Positions 19,714 through 29,507 of a stretch of DNA of 64,000 nt are shown one piece after another; the stretch's first letter is position 1, and every line of letters begins with the position of its first letter. This stretch comes from an uncultured Bacteroides sp. GTDB lineage: Bacteria; Bacteroidota; Bacteroidia; Bacteroidales; Bacteroidaceae. The notes below the pieces were generated by a model. It was not told the DNA's origin and did not search any database. It worked only from the letters and a program-made list of their open reading frames with translations. Where the stretch lies: NCBI GenBank assembly GCA_947646015.1, contig CANSEY010000003.1:62001-126000 (forward strand). Direction: 5' to 3'. Both the position numbers and the translations under genes were made by a program.

Positions 19714-21065
19714 AAGAACCCAAAGTACAGGTCGGCATTTTATTCGAACCTCAAATCAAATTCATACTGCTGACCCCCTATCATATCAACGGGGAAGAGG
19801 TCAGCGGCAAACAGGTTGTGACCTATGATAACGGACACATCCTCTGGCAAGGGCATTCATATGACGAACTGCTGTTTGAGCCCCTACACGAAAAAAGCGA
19901 TGCTTTTGAACTGCAGGATGTCACCATCGGTATCAATTTTCATTGGGAACGAAAGGAAAACCAGCGTTTTATCGGAGCACTGAAAATTATTGTAGAAAAT
20001 AAAAAGTTAACGGGAATCAACGTAATTCATGTGGAAGATTACCTGACCAGTGTGATCTCTTCTGAAATGAGTGCAACGGCAAGTCTGGAATTACTGAAAG
20101 CACATGCTGTGATTTCAAGAAGCTGGTTATTAGCGGGGCTTTCCCTACCCTATTCCAAAGATAGAGAAAAAAGTAATACCACTCCCGAGAAAGTGCCCTA
20201 CTCTACATCTTCTTTTCCACCCCTTGCACAAGAGGCCGAAAATAAAATTCTAATCCGCTGGTATGAACGTGACGCACATACTCACTTCGATGTCTGTGCC
20301 GACGATCATTGCCAACGTTACCAAGGTATTACCCGTGCCTCAACCGACATGGTGAGGCAAGCCATCTCTGCCACCCGAGGAGAGGTACTTATGTCGGAAG
20401 GAACTATTTGTGATGCGCGCTTCTCCAAATGTTGCGGTGGTGCTTTTGAAGAGTTTCAGTATTGTTGGGAAAATATCAGACATCCATACCTATCCAAACA
20501 AAGAGATAGCAAAAAAGCAACCGATCTACCCGATCTGTGTAAAGAAGCCGAAGCCGAGCGATGGATACGTACTTCTCCCGAAGCCTTCTGTAATACAAAA
20601 GACAAGAAAGTACTGTCACAGGTACTGAATAACTATGATCAGGAAACTACCGACTTTTATCGTTGGAAAGTAGAATATGAACAGGAAGAACTGTCCAAAC
20701 TGATTCTGAAACGTTCAGGAATTGACTACGGACAAATTCTCGACTTGGTACCAGTGGAACGGGGAACTTCCGGACGACTTGTCAGACTCAAAATAATAGG
20801 TACTAAACGGACCATGATCATTGGCAAAGAACTGGAAATACGTCGTACCCTCTCCCCATCACACCTCTATAGTTCTGCTTTCACCATTGATAAAGTAGAC
20901 GTCACAAACGGAATACCGGATCGCTTTATCCTTACCGGGGCCGGATGGGGACACGGAGTAGGACTCTGTCAGATAGGAGCAGCCGTCATGGGCGAGCAAG
21001 GTTATACATACGACACCATCTTGCTGCATTATTACATCGGGGCAACGATAGATAAACTTTATTAA
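19710..21065 (+). CDS. SpoIID/LytB-domain protein without signal peptide
   Basis: This 451-residue protein matches the SpoIID family, whose Bacillus founder is a lytic transglycosylase acting on peptide-free wall glycan. The core is [15 protein letters not shown] followed by [18 protein letters not shown] (about 110-145), including the conserved Glu. The family's closing motif [19 protein letters not shown] lies near residue 415. A cysteine-rich insert ([25 protein letters not shown]) is in the middle. The ATG at 19710 overlaps the previous stop (ATGA), and no upstream start gives a signal peptide, so it is probably cytoplasmic. A wall-glycan lyase in the cytoplasm could act on imported denuded oligosaccharides. 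Confidence 0.85.
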   Translation: MKEPKVQVGILFEPQIKFILLTPYHINGEEVSGKQVVTYDNGHILWQGHSYDELLFEPLHEKSDAFELQDVTIGINFHWERKENQRFIGALKIIVENKKLTGINVIHVEDYLTSVISSEMSATASLELLKAHAVISRSWLLAGLSLPYSKDREKSNTTPEKVPYSTSSFPPLAQEAENKILIRWYERDAHTHFDVCADDHCQRYQGITRASTDMVRQAISATRGEVLMSEGTICDARFSKCCGGAFEEFQYCWENIRHPYLSKQRDSKKATDLPDLCKEAEAERWIRTSPEAFCNTKDKKVLSQVLNNYDQETTDFYRWKVEYEQEELSKLILKRSGIDYGQILDLVPVERGTSGRLVRLKIIGTKRTMIIGKELEIRRTLSPSHLYSSAFTIDKVDVTNGIPDRFILTGAGWGHGVGLCQIGAAVMGEQGYTYDTILLHYYIGATIDKLY

Positions 21066-21080
21066 ACACACACCATTATC

Positions 21081-22379
21081 ATGAAAAACAAAAATATATC
21101 ACCGTGGGCATGGATTCCGACTCTTTACTTTGCACAAGGATTACCTTATGTAGCCGTAATGACTATCTCGGTAATTATGTACAAAAATCTGGGTATCTCC
21201 AACACAGATATCGCTCTTTATACCTCTTGGCTCTATTTACCATGGGTTATCAAACCTTTCTGGAGTCCATTTGTCGACTTATTAAAAACCAAACGTTGGT
21301 GGATAGTCAGCATGCAGCTATTGGTAGGTGCCGGACTGGCAGGAATCGCTTTCACCATACCTATGTCAAACTTCTTCCAAACGACCCTTGCCATTTTTTG
21401 GCTAGTGGCATTCAGCTCGGCTACACATGATATTGCTGCAGACGGATTCTACATGTTGGCACTCAACGTACAGGACCAGGCACTTTATGTAGGTATCCGC
21501 AGCACTTTCTACCGCATTGCCACAATTGCCGGCCAAGGCTTGCTGGTGATGCTCGCAGGTGGACTTGAAATATGGACAGGCAGCATTAAATATGGATGGA
21601 GTATCACGTTCTTTATTCTGGCAGGACTCTTCCTCGCCTTCTGTCTCTATCATAAATGTATATTGCCAAAGCCCGACAGCGATAAAGCAGTAGTAGGTGA
21701 AAATAGTGCCAGTGCTATTTTCAGTGGATTCATAGAAACCTTCGCTTCCTTCTTCCGCAAAAAACAAGCAGGAGTTGCTATCCTTTTCATGCTATTCTAC
21801 CGTTTTCCGGAAGCACAATTAGTGAAACTTATCAACCCATTCCTACTTGATCCCATTGACAAAGGCGGACTGGGGTTGACAACAGCTGAAGTCGGATTGG
21901 TTTACGGTACTATCGGTATCATCGGGCTGACCTTGGGAGGCATTATCGGAGGTATCTGTGCAGCAAAAGGAGGACTTCAAAAGTGGCTTTGGCCAATGGC
22001 ATGGAGCCTTTCATTGACTTGTCTCACCTTTGTATATCTAGGCTACTTCCAACCACAAAATTTTGTGATAATCAACCTATGTGTATTTATCGAGCAGTTC
22101 GGTTATGGCTTCGGGTTCACAGCCTACATGCTTTACCTGATTTACTACTCCGATGGTGAACATAAGACAGCACACTATGCGATCTGCACCGCTTTTATGG
22201 CATTGGGTATGATGCTGCCGGGTATGGCTGCCGGTTGGTTGCAGGAACTGATCGGATACGAAAACTTCTTTATCTGGGTAATGGTTTGTTGTACCGCGAC
22301 AATAGCCGTATGCGCCTTTATTAAGATAGATCCCAACTATGGCAAGAAAGCAGAGGGTATTCCCCAAAAAACAAAATAA
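21081..22379 (+). CDS. ampG: AmpG-like major facilitator permease
   Basis: This 432-residue inner-membrane protein has about 12 predicted helices and the AmpG-family opening PTLYFAQGLPYVAVMT, then WLYLPWVIKPFWSPFVD. It also has the conserved ATHDIAADGFYM segment in helix 4. AmpG proteins import GlcNAc-anhydroMurNAc and its peptides into the cytoplasm during wall recycling. That fits the surrounding genes and gives the SpoIID-like enzyme and MurK/MurQ a source of substrate. It sits 15 bases after the SpoIID-like gene. Confidence 0.85.
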   Translation: MKNKNISPWAWIPTLYFAQGLPYVAVMTISVIMYKNLGISNTDIALYTSWLYLPWVIKPFWSPFVDLLKTKRWWIVSMQLLVGAGLAGIAFTIPMSNFFQTTLAIFWLVAFSSATHDIAADGFYMLALNVQDQALYVGIRSTFYRIATIAGQGLLVMLAGGLEIWTGSIKYGWSITFFILAGLFLAFCLYHKCILPKPDSDKAVVGENSASAIFSGFIETFASFFRKKQAGVAILFMLFYRFPEAQLVKLINPFLLDPIDKGGLGLTTAEVGLVYGTIGIIGLTLGGIIGGICAAKGGLQKWLWPMAWSLSLTCLTFVYLGYFQPQNFVIINLCVFIEQFGYGFGFTAYMLYLIYYSDGEHKTAHYAICTAFMALGMMLPGMAAGWLQELIGYENFFIWVMVCCTATIAVCAFIKIDPNYGKKAEGIPQKTK

Positions 22380-22420
22380 ACCCATTTCTATTTACCGGAT
22401 ATTTAAAACATACTGAGAAT

Positions 22421-23695
22421 ATGACATATAGAAGAAGTATATTAAAGTTATTACTCACTTTTTTCGTCTTTATGACCTCCACTCTCCTCTCACGAGGGGC
22501 CGAACCGAGATCAAAACCTCCGAGAATCTGTATAAAAACCGGAATTGAGGTCCTGAAAGAGCAAAACTTCAAATGCCTTGAAGGAAAGCGCGTAGGATTA
22601 ATTACCAATCCGACCGGCGTTGACAATCATTTAATATCCACCATTGACATTCTGCACGAAGCACCCAATGTCAACTTGGTAGCCCTTTATGGCCCCGAAC
22701 ATGGTGTACGGGGTGATGTACACGCCGGTGATAAAGTAGATAACGCCAACGATTCCAGTACCGGATTGCCTGTTTATTCACTTTACGGAAAGACACGCAA
22801 GCCGACTCCCGAAATGCTAAAAGACATCGATGTGCTGGTATACGACATACAAGATATCGGTTGCCGTTCATTCACCTATATCAGTACGATGGGAGTAGCG
22901 ATGGAAGCTGCCGCCGAAAATAACAAAGAATTTATCGTTCTCGATCGTCCCAATCCCATAGGCGGATTAAAAATTGAAGGAAATGTGGTAGAAGATGGAT
23001 ATATATCTTTTGTCAGCCAATTTAAAATTCCGTACCTTTACGGGCTTACTTGTGGCGAGTTGGCTCTGATGCTCAATGGCGAACAGATGTTGAGTAAACC
23101 ATGCAACTTGCACGTTGTGAAAATGAAAGGTTGGAAGCGCAAGATGGACTACGTTCAGACAGGGCTGCAATGGATTCCTTCGTCTCCCCATATCCCGCAT
23201 CCGCATTCCGCTTTCTTTTATCCGGTATCCGGGATACTCGGTGAACTAGGTTATATGTCAATTGGCGTAGGATACACCATTCCGTTCCAGATGTTTGCTG
23301 CCCCTTGGGTGGAAGCAGAGAAACTGGCAGATAACCTCAATCGCCTGCACCTGCCGGGAGTAATATTCCGGCCGATGCATCTCAAGCCTTTCTACTCAGT
23401 AGGTAAAGAAGAGCATCTGCAAGGAGTACAAGTGCATATTGTAGATTTTAACAAAGCCTCACTAAGCGAGATACAGTTTTACGTGATGCAGGAAGTAACC
23501 GCCCTCTATCCGGATCGTGCCGTATTCGACCATGCCGATAAAGAGCGCTTCCATATGTTCGATCTCGTCAGTGGCTCTAAAGAGATACGCGAGCGCTTCA
23601 GTCAACGCAACCGTTGGGAAGATGTCCGCGATTACTGGTACAAAGATGTCGACGACTTTCGACGGCTATCGCAAAAGTACTATTTATATAAATAA
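22421..23695 (+). CDS. namZ: NamZ-type exo-beta-N-acetylmuramidase (DUF1343, GH171), paralogue 2
   Basis: This 424-residue member of the DUF1343 family has an N-terminal hydrophobic signal segment (MTYRRSILKLLLTFFVFMTS). The family motifs are clear: GLITNPTGVD, LYGPEHGVRGDVHAG with the conserved Glu, YDIQDIGCRSFTYISTMG, LDRPNPIGG and SIGVGYTIPFQMFAAPW. It is about 35 residues longer than paralogue 1 at 9593 and differs in its C-terminal half. It should release MurNAc from glycan ends in the periplasm. Keeping two copies in one operon suggests a division of labour, for example by chain length or peptide substitution. Confidence 0.88.
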   Translation: MTYRRSILKLLLTFFVFMTSTLLSRGAEPRSKPPRICIKTGIEVLKEQNFKCLEGKRVGLITNPTGVDNHLISTIDILHEAPNVNLVALYGPEHGVRGDVHAGDKVDNANDSSTGLPVYSLYGKTRKPTPEMLKDIDVLVYDIQDIGCRSFTYISTMGVAMEAAAENNKEFIVLDRPNPIGGLKIEGNVVEDGYISFVSQFKIPYLYGLTCGELALMLNGEQMLSKPCNLHVVKMKGWKRKMDYVQTGLQWIPSSPHIPHPHSAFFYPVSGILGELGYMSIGVGYTIPFQMFAAPWVEAEKLADNLNRLHLPGVIFRPMHLKPFYSVGKEEHLQGVQVHIVDFNKASLSEIQFYVMQEVTALYPDRAVFDHADKERFHMFDLVSGSKEIRERFSQRNRWEDVRDYWYKDVDDFRRLSQKYYLYK

Positions 23696-23730
23696 AAAAC
23701 TGGGCTGAGTGCCGAACAAACAGAGAAACA

Positions 23731-26601
23731 ATGAAAATGGAAAGAAACTACAGTGCGTTCTTGCAAGATATCGGACGATTTATCCCGCGAGACAGATTAT
23801 TTACTGACGAACTCCATCGTTTGGCGTGGGGGACAGATGCCGGTTTCTATCGACTGATTCCTCAAATCGTAATTCATTCAATCAATGATGACGAAGTAAT
23901 AGAAATCATCTATCTAGCCGACCGGTACAATATACCGGTTACTTTCCGTGCAGCAGGAACCAGTCTTTCGGGTCAAGCCATTAGTGACTCTGTTCTGATT
24001 ATAGCCGGAAAAGGTTGGGAAAACTACGAACTTTCACCCGACCACGAAAAAATCTATCTGGAGCCCGGCATTGTCGGACAGCGAGTAAACGAGATTTTAG
24101 CACCTTACGGACGTAAATTTGCCCCGGACCCGGCTTCTATAAAAAGTGCCATGGTGGGTGGAATCGTGATGAACAATGCTTCGGGTATGAACTGCGGAAC
24201 ACATGCCAACAGTGATAAAATGTTGCTATCTGTACATATCATATTTCCTGACGGATATTATCTCAATACAGATAGTCAGGAGTCACGTGAGAATTTTAAA
24301 GAAGATTATCCCGAATTCCTCCAGCGCATCTGCGAACTCCGTGACCAGATACGCAGTAACGAGAAGCTTAGCGCACGCATCCGCTACAAATATTCAATCA
24401 AGAACGTAACAGGCCTGAATATTCTACCGTTCCTCGTATACGACGATCCTTTCGACATTATCGCTCACCTGATGGTAGGTTCAGAAGGTACACTGGCTTT
24501 CCTTGCCGGTGTAACCATGAAAACAGAGTATGACTATCCGTATAAAGCCAGTGCCATGCTCTACTTCAGCGATATCAAAGAGGCATGCCGTGCAGTGGTA
24601 GCTATGAAAAGACTCGTCAACGCAAATGGAGAATGGATTGTAAAAGGTGCGGAATTACTCGACTGGAAATCCTTGGCTTCAGTCAATGATCCGACAGGAG
24701 AAGGGTTGACCGCTGTCCTGACCGAGACCAAAGCATGTACACAGGAAGAACTCAATCAGAATATCGCCATCATCGAGGAGGCATTAAAAGCATTCGATAC
24801 ATATATTCCGGTCCATTTTACGGATCAACCCGAAGAATATTCAAAATACTGGGCAATTCGGGCAGGTATTTTTCCATCTGTAGGTGGAACACGCCCTTCG
24901 GGAACGACTTGCCTGATCGAGGACGTTGCTTTTCATATCGAGGATCTTCCTGAAGCAACCGCCGAACTGCAACAGCTCATCGCCCGCCACGGATACGATG
25001 ATGCCTGCATTTACGGTCATGCCTTGGAAGGCAATTACCATTTTATCATCAATCAGTCATTCAGCAGTGAGGCTGAGGTAAAACGGTACGAAGCCCTGAT
25101 GAATGATGTAATAGATTTGGTAGTAGGCAAATATGATGGTTCACTAAAAGCCGAACACGGCACAGGAAGAAATATGGCTCCATTTGTAGAATACGAATGG
25201 GGAGAAGAGGCCTACGCAATAATGAAAGAAGTAAAACAACTCTTCGACCCCAAAGGATTATTTAATCCGGGAGTTATCTTTAATGATGATCCTCAATGCC
25301 ATATCAAGCACTTCAAACCCCTCTCTCCATTGACAATAGGACAAGATACCCAAGTAACCCGACAGATAGACCGGTGCATCGAATGTGGGTTCTGTGAAGT
25401 AAACTGCCTGTCATGCGGATTTACACTCTCCTCACGACAGCGTATCGTTATTCAAAGAGAGATCTCACGCTTGAAGAAAAGCGGTGAGAATCCCCAATTA
25501 CTGGAAACGTTATCTGAGCTATACCGGTATTCTGGTAACCGGACTTGTGCCGGCGACGGTTTATGTGCTATGTCTTGTCCGATGGGCATCAATACCGGTG
25601 ACCTGACCCACATCCTGCGTCAGTCTGAGTTTCCTCCCGGAAGTACCGGTTACAGAGCCGGTAAGTTTGCTGCCAATCATTTTGCAGGAATCAAAAGTAC
25701 TTTGCGCCCAGTATTATCACTTGCCAATGCGGCACATAGCTTATTGGGTACATCAACAATGACCTCCATTACCCGGAAAATGCACAGTGCGTGGGGACTC
25801 CCACAATGGACACCGGCCATGCCCAAAAGCTATAAAATACGGAAAAGCGATCAGACTCCGGCAATGAATAACAAGGTAGTCTACTTTCCCAGTTGCATCA
25901 ATCAAACGATGGGGCTGGCAAAAGATTCTCCTGTAAATCAACCTTTGGTAAAACAAATGCTCTCCCTGCTTCAAAAAGCCGGATACGAGGTCATCTTCCC
26001 TCCTAAAATGGAAAAACTCTGTTGCGGAACCATTTGGGAAAGCAAAGGTATGCTGGATATCGCCGACAGTAAATCGACCGAACTGGAAGCCGCTTTATGG
26101 GAAGCCAGCGAACAGGGACGTTATCCGGTGCTTTGTGACCAAAGTCCTTGCTTACACCGCATGCGTGCCACTATCCAAAAGATAAAGTTATATGAACCGG
26201 CAGAATTCATTTATACTTTCTTGCGGGACAAACTGGAATTTACCCCAACCGACCGACCGATTGCCATACACATCACATGTTCCATGCGCAAAATGGGATT
26301 GGCGAATATACTAATCTCACTCGCAAAGCTTTGCTCAACCCAAGTATTCATTCCGGAAGAGGTCGGTTGTTGTGGTTTTGCCGGAGACAAAGGATTCACG
26401 CAGCCGGAACTCAACACTTATGCTTTACGCAAGCTGCGTCCGCAATTGACGAAAGCCGGTATCGGTATCGGTTACTCAAATAGTCGTACCTGTGAAATCG
26501 GTCTCGCCACCAATACCGGTATCCCCTATGTATCGATTGCATATCTGGTCGATCAGTGTACCCGGCCTATAAAACAAGAAAATAACTTAACACTTAAATA
26601 A
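23731..26601 (+). CDS. FAD-linked oxidase/Fe-S protein, probable D-lactate dehydrogenase
   Basis: This 956-residue protein fuses a flavin oxidase and an iron-sulphur electron-transfer half. FAD-binding type 4 lies at about 40-220 (FRAAGTSLSGQA, PDPASIKSAMVGGIVMNNASG), and the FAD-oxidase C domain runs to about 530 (GSLKAEHGTGRNMAPFV). Two ferredoxin-like clusters follow: CIECGFCEVNCLSCG (about 548) and CAGDGLCAMSCP (about 610). Two CCG domains end it (CCGTIWESKG, VGCCGFAGDKGF). This layout is shared by respiratory D-lactate and glycolate dehydrogenases (GlcD plus GlcF). D-lactate is the second product of MurQ, encoded three genes downstream, which makes D-lactate the best guess. It would pass electrons to the quinone pool at the inner membrane. 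Confidence 0.85.
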   Translation: MKMERNYSAFLQDIGRFIPRDRLFTDELHRLAWGTDAGFYRLIPQIVIHSINDDEVIEIIYLADRYNIPVTFRAAGTSLSGQAISDSVLIIAGKGWENYELSPDHEKIYLEPGIVGQRVNEILAPYGRKFAPDPASIKSAMVGGIVMNNASGMNCGTHANSDKMLLSVHIIFPDGYYLNTDSQESRENFKEDYPEFLQRICELRDQIRSNEKLSARIRYKYSIKNVTGLNILPFLVYDDPFDIIAHLMVGSEGTLAFLAGVTMKTEYDYPYKASAMLYFSDIKEACRAVVAMKRLVNANGEWIVKGAELLDWKSLASVNDPTGEGLTAVLTETKACTQEELNQNIAIIEEALKAFDTYIPVHFTDQPEEYSKYWAIRAGIFPSVGGTRPSGTTCLIEDVAFHIEDLPEATAELQQLIARHGYDDACIYGHALEGNYHFIINQSFSSEAEVKRYEALMNDVIDLVVGKYDGSLKAEHGTGRNMAPFVEYEWGEEAYAIMKEVKQLFDPKGLFNPGVIFNDDPQCHIKHFKPLSPLTIGQDTQVTRQIDRCIECGFCEVNCLSCGFTLSSRQRIVIQREISRLKKSGENPQLLETLSELYRYSGNRTCAGDGLCAMSCPMGINTGDLTHILRQSEFPPGSTGYRAGKFAANHFAGIKSTLRPVLSLANAAHSLLGTSTMTSITRKMHSAWGLPQWTPAMPKSYKIRKSDQTPAMNNKVVYFPSCINQTMGLAKDSPVNQPLVKQMLSLLQKAGYEVIFPPKMEKLCCGTIWESKGMLDIADSKSTELEAALWEASEQGRYPVLCDQSPCLHRMRATIQKIKLYEPAEFIYTFLRDKLEFTPTDRPIAIHITCSMRKMGLANILISLAKLCSTQVFIPEEVGCCGFAGDKGFTQPELNTYALRKLRPQLTKAGIGIGYSNSRTCEIGLATNTGIPYVSIAYLVDQCTRPIKQENNLTLK

Positions 26602-26609
26602 AAAACACA

Positions 26610-27773
26610 ATGAATCAAACAGTCAACAAACGCCTACTCGCTCTTGATGTATTGCGAGGCATCACTATCGCAGGTATGATTATGGTCAACAACCCCGGCA
26701 GCTGGAGTTATGTATATGCTCCCCTTGGGCATGCGGCATGGATCGGCTTAACCCCGACCGATCTGGTATTTCCTTTCTTTATGTTTATCATGGGTATCTC
26801 TACCTACATCTCATTAAGAAAGTATAACTTTGAGTTCAGCCACTCGGCCGCTTTGAAAATCCTTAAAAGAACCATCGTAATCTTTGCCATTGGTTTGGGA
26901 ATCGCATGGTTCTCCATGTTTTGCCGTACCTGGAATTCACTCTCCGGTGAAGATATTTCATTCTTCTCCCGTCTGTATGAGTCGGTCTGGACTTTCGGCC
27001 ACATCCGCATTCTGGGTGTCATGCAGCGATTGGCGCTTTGCTACGGTGCAACAGCCATCATCGCTTTAATTATGAAGCACAAATATATCCCCTATCTGAT
27101 TGCCATCCTGTTGATCGGCTATTTCATCATCCTGATCAACGGAAACGGATTCGAATACAACAGCAGTAACATCCTATCAATAGTAGACCGTACCGTATTG
27201 GGTGAAGCACATATGTACAAGGATAATGGCATTGATCCGGAAGGTCTGTTAAGTACCATCCCTTCTATCGCACACGTACTGATAGGTTTCTGTGTGGGTA
27301 AACTCCTGATGGAAGTAAAAGATATCCATGAAAAGATAGAGCATCTGTTCCTCATTGGCACTATTCTCACTTTCGCCGGATTCCTGCTTAGCTACGGTTG
27401 TCCCATCAGCAAGAAGATATGGTCACCTACTTTCGCTATCGTCACCTGTGGGTTGGCATCCAGTTTCCTGGCATTACTTGTATGGATCATCGATGTGAGA
27501 GGCTATACACGCTGGAGCCGTTTCTTCGAATCATTCGGTGTCAACCCCTTATTTATTTATGTGATGGGAGCCGTTCTCTCCATTCTCCTGGGCAGCATAC
27601 TGATACCTTATGACGGAGGTAGCATCAGCCTACACGGATTCGTGTACAACGCAATTCTTCAACCCGTGCTTGGAGACTATCCCGGTTCTCTGGCATTCGC
27701 AATCTTGTTCGTAGGGCTGAACTGGTGTATCGGATATATTCTGTATAAGAAAAAAATATATATAAAAATATGA
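26610..27773 (+). CDS. murT: COG4299/DUF5009 multi-pass membrane protein, MurT-like MurNAc transporter
   Basis: This 387-residue protein has about 10-11 hydrophobic helices and belongs to the group often named heparan-alpha-glucosaminide N-acetyltransferase-like (ALDVLRGITIAGMIMVNNPGSW at the N-terminus, WIGLTPTDLVFPFFMFIMG). Its stop overlaps the murK start by 4 bases, and murQ follows. A murT-murK-murQ arrangement is known from Tannerella forsythia, where MurT brings MurNAc across the inner membrane. That gene order is the main reason for the call. An acyltransferase acting on cell-surface sugars is the alternative. The match of this protein to the Tannerella MurT family is from memory and should be treated as likely, not proven. 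Confidence 0.72.
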   Translation: MNQTVNKRLLALDVLRGITIAGMIMVNNPGSWSYVYAPLGHAAWIGLTPTDLVFPFFMFIMGISTYISLRKYNFEFSHSAALKILKRTIVIFAIGLGIAWFSMFCRTWNSLSGEDISFFSRLYESVWTFGHIRILGVMQRLALCYGATAIIALIMKHKYIPYLIAILLIGYFIILINGNGFEYNSSNILSIVDRTVLGEAHMYKDNGIDPEGLLSTIPSIAHVLIGFCVGKLLMEVKDIHEKIEHLFLIGTILTFAGFLLSYGCPISKKIWSPTFAIVTCGLASSFLALLVWIIDVRGYTRWSRFFESFGVNPLFIYVMGAVLSILLGSILIPYDGGSISLHGFVYNAILQPVLGDYPGSLAFAILFVGLNWCIGYILYKKKIYIKI

Positions 27774-28606
27774 TATTAATAGCAGACAGTGGTTCTACCA
27801 AGACCGATTGGTGTGTGGTAGAACATGGACAGTTGATCCAACAGATTTTTACGAAAGGTACCAATCCTTTCTTTCAGTCTGAAGAAGAAATCAGTAATGA
27901 AATAGCAACTGCACTGATTCCTCAGTTAAAGACAAACAAGTTCGAGGCTGTTCATTTTTACGGAGCCGGTTGTGCTTTCCCCGACAAAATAGAGACAATG
28001 CGCAAAGCCATAGCCTCGCATCTGCAAGTTAGTGGAGAAATCGAGGTTAGTACGGATATGCTCGCTGCTGCCAGAAGTTTGTGCGGTCATCAACCGGGTA
28101 TTGCCTGTATCATGGGTACAGGATCGAATTCATGTTATTACGATGGTAAAAACATTGTCACCAATGTATCTCCTCTAGGATTTATACTGGGCGATGAAGG
28201 CAGTGGTGCGGTATTGGGCAAACTGCTGGTAGGCGACATCCTTAAAAACCAGATGACTCCGGGACTTAAAGAAAAATTTCTGGAACAGTTCAATCTGACC
28301 CCCGCCGAAATCATCGACCGGGTGTATCGTAAACCATTCCCTAACCGTTTCCTTGCAAGTTTCTCCCCATTTTTGGTTCAACACCTTGACGAACCGGTCA
28401 TACGTGAATTGGTCCTTAACAGCTTCAAGAAATTCCTGAAGCGCAACGTGATGCAGTACGATTACCAGCACGCCCCGGTTCATTTCATCGGTTCTGTAGC
28501 ATTCTATTACAGAGAGTTACTTTCCGAAGCATGTAAAATAATGGGAGTACACTTAGGAACCATTATCCAAAGTCCGATGGAAGGATTGATTAAGTTTCAC
28601 GAGTAA
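27770..28606 (+). CDS. murK: N-acetylmuramic acid kinase (BadF/BadG family)
   Basis: This 278-residue cytoplasmic ASKHA kinase should turn MurNAc into MurNAc-6-phosphate. Motifs are ADSGSTKTDWCVV (phosphate 1), STDMLAAARSL with a conserved Asp, ACIMGTGSNSCYYDG (phosphate 2) and LGDEGSGAVLGKLL. It starts inside the end of murT (ATGA overlap) and is followed 23 bases later by murQ, which consumes its product. The similar gene at 3003 lacks the first Asp. GlcNAc is a possible additional substrate in this family. Confidence 0.9.
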   Translation: MILIADSGSTKTDWCVVEHGQLIQQIFTKGTNPFFQSEEEISNEIATALIPQLKTNKFEAVHFYGAGCAFPDKIETMRKAIASHLQVSGEIEVSTDMLAAARSLCGHQPGIACIMGTGSNSCYYDGKNIVTNVSPLGFILGDEGSGAVLGKLLVGDILKNQMTPGLKEKFLEQFNLTPAEIIDRVYRKPFPNRFLASFSPFLVQHLDEPVIRELVLNSFKKFLKRNVMQYDYQHAPVHFIGSVAFYYRELLSEACKIMGVHLGTIIQSPMEGLIKFHE

Positions 28607-28629
28607 AAATATGAATAAAGAACAAAAAC

Positions 28630-29475
28630 ATGAATAGTAATATAGAAAAATCAGATAAACCCTCCTTCATCAAAATCTCTGAGCAGCCCTCACTTTACGA
28701 CGATCTTGAAAAGAAGTCGGTCCGCGAAATACTGGAAGACATCAATAAGGAAGACCAGAAAGTAGCTATTGCCGTACAGAAAGCAATTCCTCAAATAGAG
28801 AAACTAGTCACACAAATAGTTCCCCGAATGAAACAGGGGGGACGCATTTTCTATATGGGAGCCGGCACCAGCGGACGCCTCGGAGTACTCGACGCTTCAG
28901 AAATCCCACCTACCTTCGGTATGCCCCCCACATTAATTATTGGCCTGATAGCAGGCGGTGATACTGCTTTACGCAATCCGGTAGAAAACGCCGAAGATAA
29001 TACGATCCGGGGCTGGGAAGAACTGACAGAACATAACATCAATGACAAAGATACGGTTATCGGTATTGCAGCCTCAGGCACCACCCCTTACGTAATCGGA
29101 GCTATGCATGCAGCCCGCGAGCATGGTATCCTGACCGGCTGCATCACCAGTAACCCGAACTCTCCAATGGCAGCAGAGGCCGATATCCCCATCGAAATGA
29201 TCGTGGGTCCCGAATATGTAACGGGTAGTTCACGTATGAAATCGGGAACGGGACAAAAGATGATCCTGAATATGATCACAACCTCGGTAATGATTCAATT
29301 AGGACGCGTGAAAGGTAACAAAATGGTCAACATGCAACTCAGCAACCGGAAGCTCGTAGACCGTGGTACTCGTATGATTATTGAAGAACTCGGACTTGAA
29401 TATGATAAAGCAAAAGCCTTGTTGCTGATGCACGGTTCCGTGAAAAAAGCAATAGATGCTTATAAAGCCGGATAA
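28630..29475 (+). CDS. murQ: N-acetylmuramic acid 6-phosphate etherase
   Basis: This 281-residue cytoplasmic SIS-domain enzyme splits MurNAc-6-phosphate into GlcNAc-6-phosphate and D-lactate. The family signatures are present: YMGAGTSGRLGVLDASEIPP (about residue 75), IAASGTTPYV, and GPEYVTGSSRMKSGTGQKM, a hallmark of MurQ. Length and N-terminus agree with the family. It lies between murK and the beta-lactamase/SGNH gene. The D-lactate it makes can be taken by the flavin/Fe-S dehydrogenase upstream. Confidence 0.97.
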   Translation: MNSNIEKSDKPSFIKISEQPSLYDDLEKKSVREILEDINKEDQKVAIAVQKAIPQIEKLVTQIVPRMKQGGRIFYMGAGTSGRLGVLDASEIPPTFGMPPTLIIGLIAGGDTALRNPVENAEDNTIRGWEELTEHNINDKDTVIGIAASGTTPYVIGAMHAAREHGILTGCITSNPNSPMAAEADIPIEMIVGPEYVTGSSRMKSGTGQKMILNMITTSVMIQLGRVKGNKMVNMQLSNRKLVDRGTRMIIEELGLEYDKAKALLLMHGSVKKAIDAYKAG

Positions 29476-29507
29476 CCGAACCACTCTAACCCACAATACC
29501 ATTGAGC

